Part shown: piece by piece, positions 62,298 to 64,000 of the stretch
Layout: every line of letters starts with the position of its first letter
Position numbering within the stretch: position 1 is the first letter of the stretch
Assembly: GCA_029856155.1 (NCBI GenBank)
Contig: JAHQWL010000055.1
Location: forward strand, 99,872-163,871
Length of the DNA: 64,000 bases
Direction: 5' to 3'
From: Promethearchaeia archaeon
GTDB taxonomy: Archaea; Asgardarchaeota; Lokiarchaeia; Sigyniarchaeales; SOKP01
Position numbers and translations under genes: made by a program
The notes under the pieces: model-generated
The model's database searches: none
What the model was told of the DNA's origin: nothing
The model's input: the letters and a program-made list of their open reading frames with translations, nothing else

Positions 62298-64000
62298 ATG
62301 GCATATGGGTGGAATCTGGAAGCGGAGGAATATGATAGAGAATTCTCTGATAGAGCATTATTAAAGCGGATTATTTCCTATTTCCGACCATACAAACGTT
62401 CAATGACAATCGTTATTTTATTTATAACAATCTCATCTATTACTTCTGCTTTTGTCCCAGTTTTAACCAGTGTAATTATTAATAATTTAGAAACAAATCG
62501 AAACATATTCTACATATTCGCTGTAATAATTCTTATTCTTATTTTTAATCTATTGAATTATGTTTTTAATTATTTTCAGCAACGACATGCTTTTCGAGTT
62601 ATAGGAGGTGTTGTTTTAGATCTGAGAAAAAATGCAACAGATGCAGTTTTAAATCATGATCTTTCTTTTTTTGATAGAAATCCAACCGGTAAGGTAGTTA
62701 GCAGAGTAAATTCAGACAGTGAGACTTTCGGAACAACTGTCGATTTGTCTATTCAATTAATATCATCAGTCTTGATTGTGTTCTTCTTAATTATTATAAT
62801 GTTCTTTATAAATATTCTACTAACATTAGCAATAATCATTGCAGTTCCAACATTTTTTGTGCTAGCACTATCATTTCGAAAAATAGCTAGAAAAAAAACG
62901 TTATTGGGCCAAAGAGCTTTAGCATCTGTTAATGATTTTGTTAAGGAAAGTTTTTCTGGCATTCAAATAGCTAAAACATTTCGTCAAGAAGAAAAATTAT
63001 ATGAAAAGTTCAATAAAGTAAACGATACTTCTTATAAGGTTAATTTAAGAAGAGCCTTTATATTGAATGCCATCTTCCCTTCCTTAGGAATAATACAAGG
63101 AATTGTATTAACTTTATTAGTACTTCTTGGTGGTAGTAACGTTTTAGGAGGAACGATAAGTGCTGGAGAACTTAATCTCTTCCTTCAAGGCGTTAATTAT
63201 TTATTTTTTCCTTTATTAACGATTGCATCTTTTTGGCCCACCTTTCAAGCGGGAATGGCTGCTTCTGAGCGTATTTTTTCTTTAATAGATACAATACCAT
63301 TGGTAATTCAAAATGATAATATTAAGCCTTCTAGATTAAAGGGGAATATAGAAATTAGAAACTTAATATTCCACTATGAAAAAAATAAAAATGTTTTTGA
63401 TAATTTTAGTTTATCGATTAAGTCCGGAGAATCCATTGCAATTGTTGGACATACTGGGGCTGGAAAATCTAGTTTAGCTAAATTATTAGCGAGATTCTAT
63501 GAATTTCAGGGAGGAGATATTTTAGTAGATGGTATAAGCATCAGAAATTATGATCTTAAAGAATATCGCAGACAAATTGGAATTATTCCTCAAACACCAT
63601 TTCTTTTTGCAGATTCAATCGAAAATAATATAAAATATTGTTGTATAGACGCGAATAAAGATGATGTCTATAATTCATTAAATGTGACCAGTGGGTCTGA
63701 TTGGATTGAAGATTTATCAAAGGGTTTAGAAACCGATACTGGCGAAAGGGGTAGTCGTCTTTCAATGGGACAACGACAACTAGTAGTTTTTGCTCGCGTT
63801 CTATTAGAAGATCCTGCCATTCTTATATTAGATGAGGCTACTGCTTCAGTGGATCCCTTCACAGAGACTCGAATACAAGATGCATTACAAAAGACAATAG
63901 AAGGACGTACATCGATTATCATTGCGCATCGTCTTTGGACAGTTCGCCATGTTGATAGGATTATTGTATTCGATCATGGAAAGATTGTAGAAGAAGGAAA
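62298..64000 (+). CDS. ABC exporter half-transporter, partner subunit (cut by window end)
   Basis: The frame opens at ATG 62298, with GAGGAGGT at 62282-62289 upstream, and is still open at the window end (567 codons visible). It has six membrane helices and an NBD with Walker A GHTGAGKSS, degenerate signature LSMGQ, full Walker B LDEATASVD and H-loop IAHRLWT. It complements the 60455 subunit: one competent and one degenerate ATP site. Only the last few residues are missing. Confidence 0.9.
   Translation, partial: MAYGWNLEAEEYDREFSDRALLKRIISYFRPYKRSMTIVILFITISSITSAFVPVLTSVIINNLETNRNIFYIFAVIILILIFNLLNYVFNYFQQRHAFRVIGGVVLDLRKNATDAVLNHDLSFFDRNPTGKVVSRVNSDSETFGTTVDLSIQLISSVLIVFFLIIIMFFINILLTLAIIIAVPTFFVLALSFRKIARKKTLLGQRALASVNDFVKESFSGIQIAKTFRQEEKLYEKFNKVNDTSYKVNLRRAFILNAIFPSLGIIQGIVLTLLVLLGGSNVLGGTISAGELNLFLQGVNYLFFPLLTIASFWPTFQAGMAASERIFSLIDTIPLVIQNDNIKPSRLKGNIEIRNLIFHYEKNKNVFDNFSLSIKSGESIAIVGHTGAGKSSLAKLLARFYEFQGGDILVDGISIRNYDLKEYRRQIGIIPQTPFLFADSIENNIKYCCIDANKDDVYNSLNVTSGSDWIEDLSKGLETDTGERGSRLSMGQRQLVVFARVLLEDPAILILDEATASVDPFTETRIQDALQKTIEGRTSIIIAHRLWTVRHVDRIIVFDHGKIVEEG

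Overview
The window is AT-rich, gene-dense DNA that I read as an archaeon, most likely an Asgard (Lokiarchaeia-like) member. That placement is inference from gene content and style: a tungsten aldehyde:ferredoxin oxidoreductase, 4-hydroxybutyryl-CoA dehydratase, luciferase-like (possibly F420-dependent) oxidoreductases, small RAM/Lrp-type and OB-fold proteins, winged-helix domains fused to metabolic proteins, TATA-like boxes upstream of genes, frequent TTG/GTG starts and only occasional Shine-Dalgarno sites. No rRNA, tRNA, CRISPR array or transposase was seen.

Layout. 0.0-1.4 kb: the end of an unknown gene and a PHP phosphatase. 1.6-9.3 kb: an anaerobic radical cluster with a glycyl radical enzyme, its activase, a Mo/W-bisPGD oxidoreductase and two paralogous luciferase-like oxidoreductases at the outer ends. 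9.4-16.5 kb: a ThDP enzyme, two SDRs, an ADP-ribosylglycohydrolase, a double-VOC protein and a histidine phosphatase. 16.7-21.0 kb: a heterodimeric ABC exporter, one half carrying an unusual insertion of about 220 residues inside its ATPase domain. 21.2-48.2 kb: a large acyl-CoA/fermentation island with a FATP-type acyl-CoA synthetase, acyl-CoA dehydrogenase, four crotonases, hydroxyacyl-CoA dehydrogenase, Fe-alcohol dehydrogenase, AOR, an aldo/keto reductase-ferredoxin-GyrI fusion, nitronate-monooxygenase-like enzymes, a TetR regulator, an Old-Yellow-Enzyme barrel, an SDR plus hydratase-2 pair matching the two halves of eukaryotic peroxisomal MFE-2, and a DmsA/DmsB-like pair. 48.5-54.5 kb: a PfkB sugar kinase, 4-hydroxybutyryl-CoA dehydratase, a second nitronate-monooxygenase-like gene and an unknown protein. 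54.6-59.0 kb: carAB. 59.2-64.0 kb: small and decayed genes and a second heterodimeric ABC exporter, cut by the window end.

How the genes may work together (inference). Fatty, branched or hydroxy acids could be activated by the synthetase, oxidised by the acyl-CoA dehydrogenase, hydrated and dehydrogenated by crotonase/HCDH or by the split MFE-2-like pair, while 4-hydroxybutyryl-CoA dehydratase feeds crotonyl-CoA into the same steps. AOR, Fe-ADH and the Mo enzymes would exchange electrons with aldehydes, ferredoxin and an unknown acceptor. The glycyl radical cluster is a separate substrate-opening module of unknown substrate.

A second theme is gene decay. Visible lesions include an acyl-CoA synthetase reduced to its two ends, two ADP-ribosylglycohydrolase remnants broken at different points, a frameshifted crotonase, a GNAT with an in-frame TAA, a stub resembling the start of a GH32-like glycosidase, an SDR with a shifted tail, a RAM protein without a start codon and a 33-bp crotonase fragment in an intergenic gap. 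This is many for 64 kb, and some could be assembly errors.
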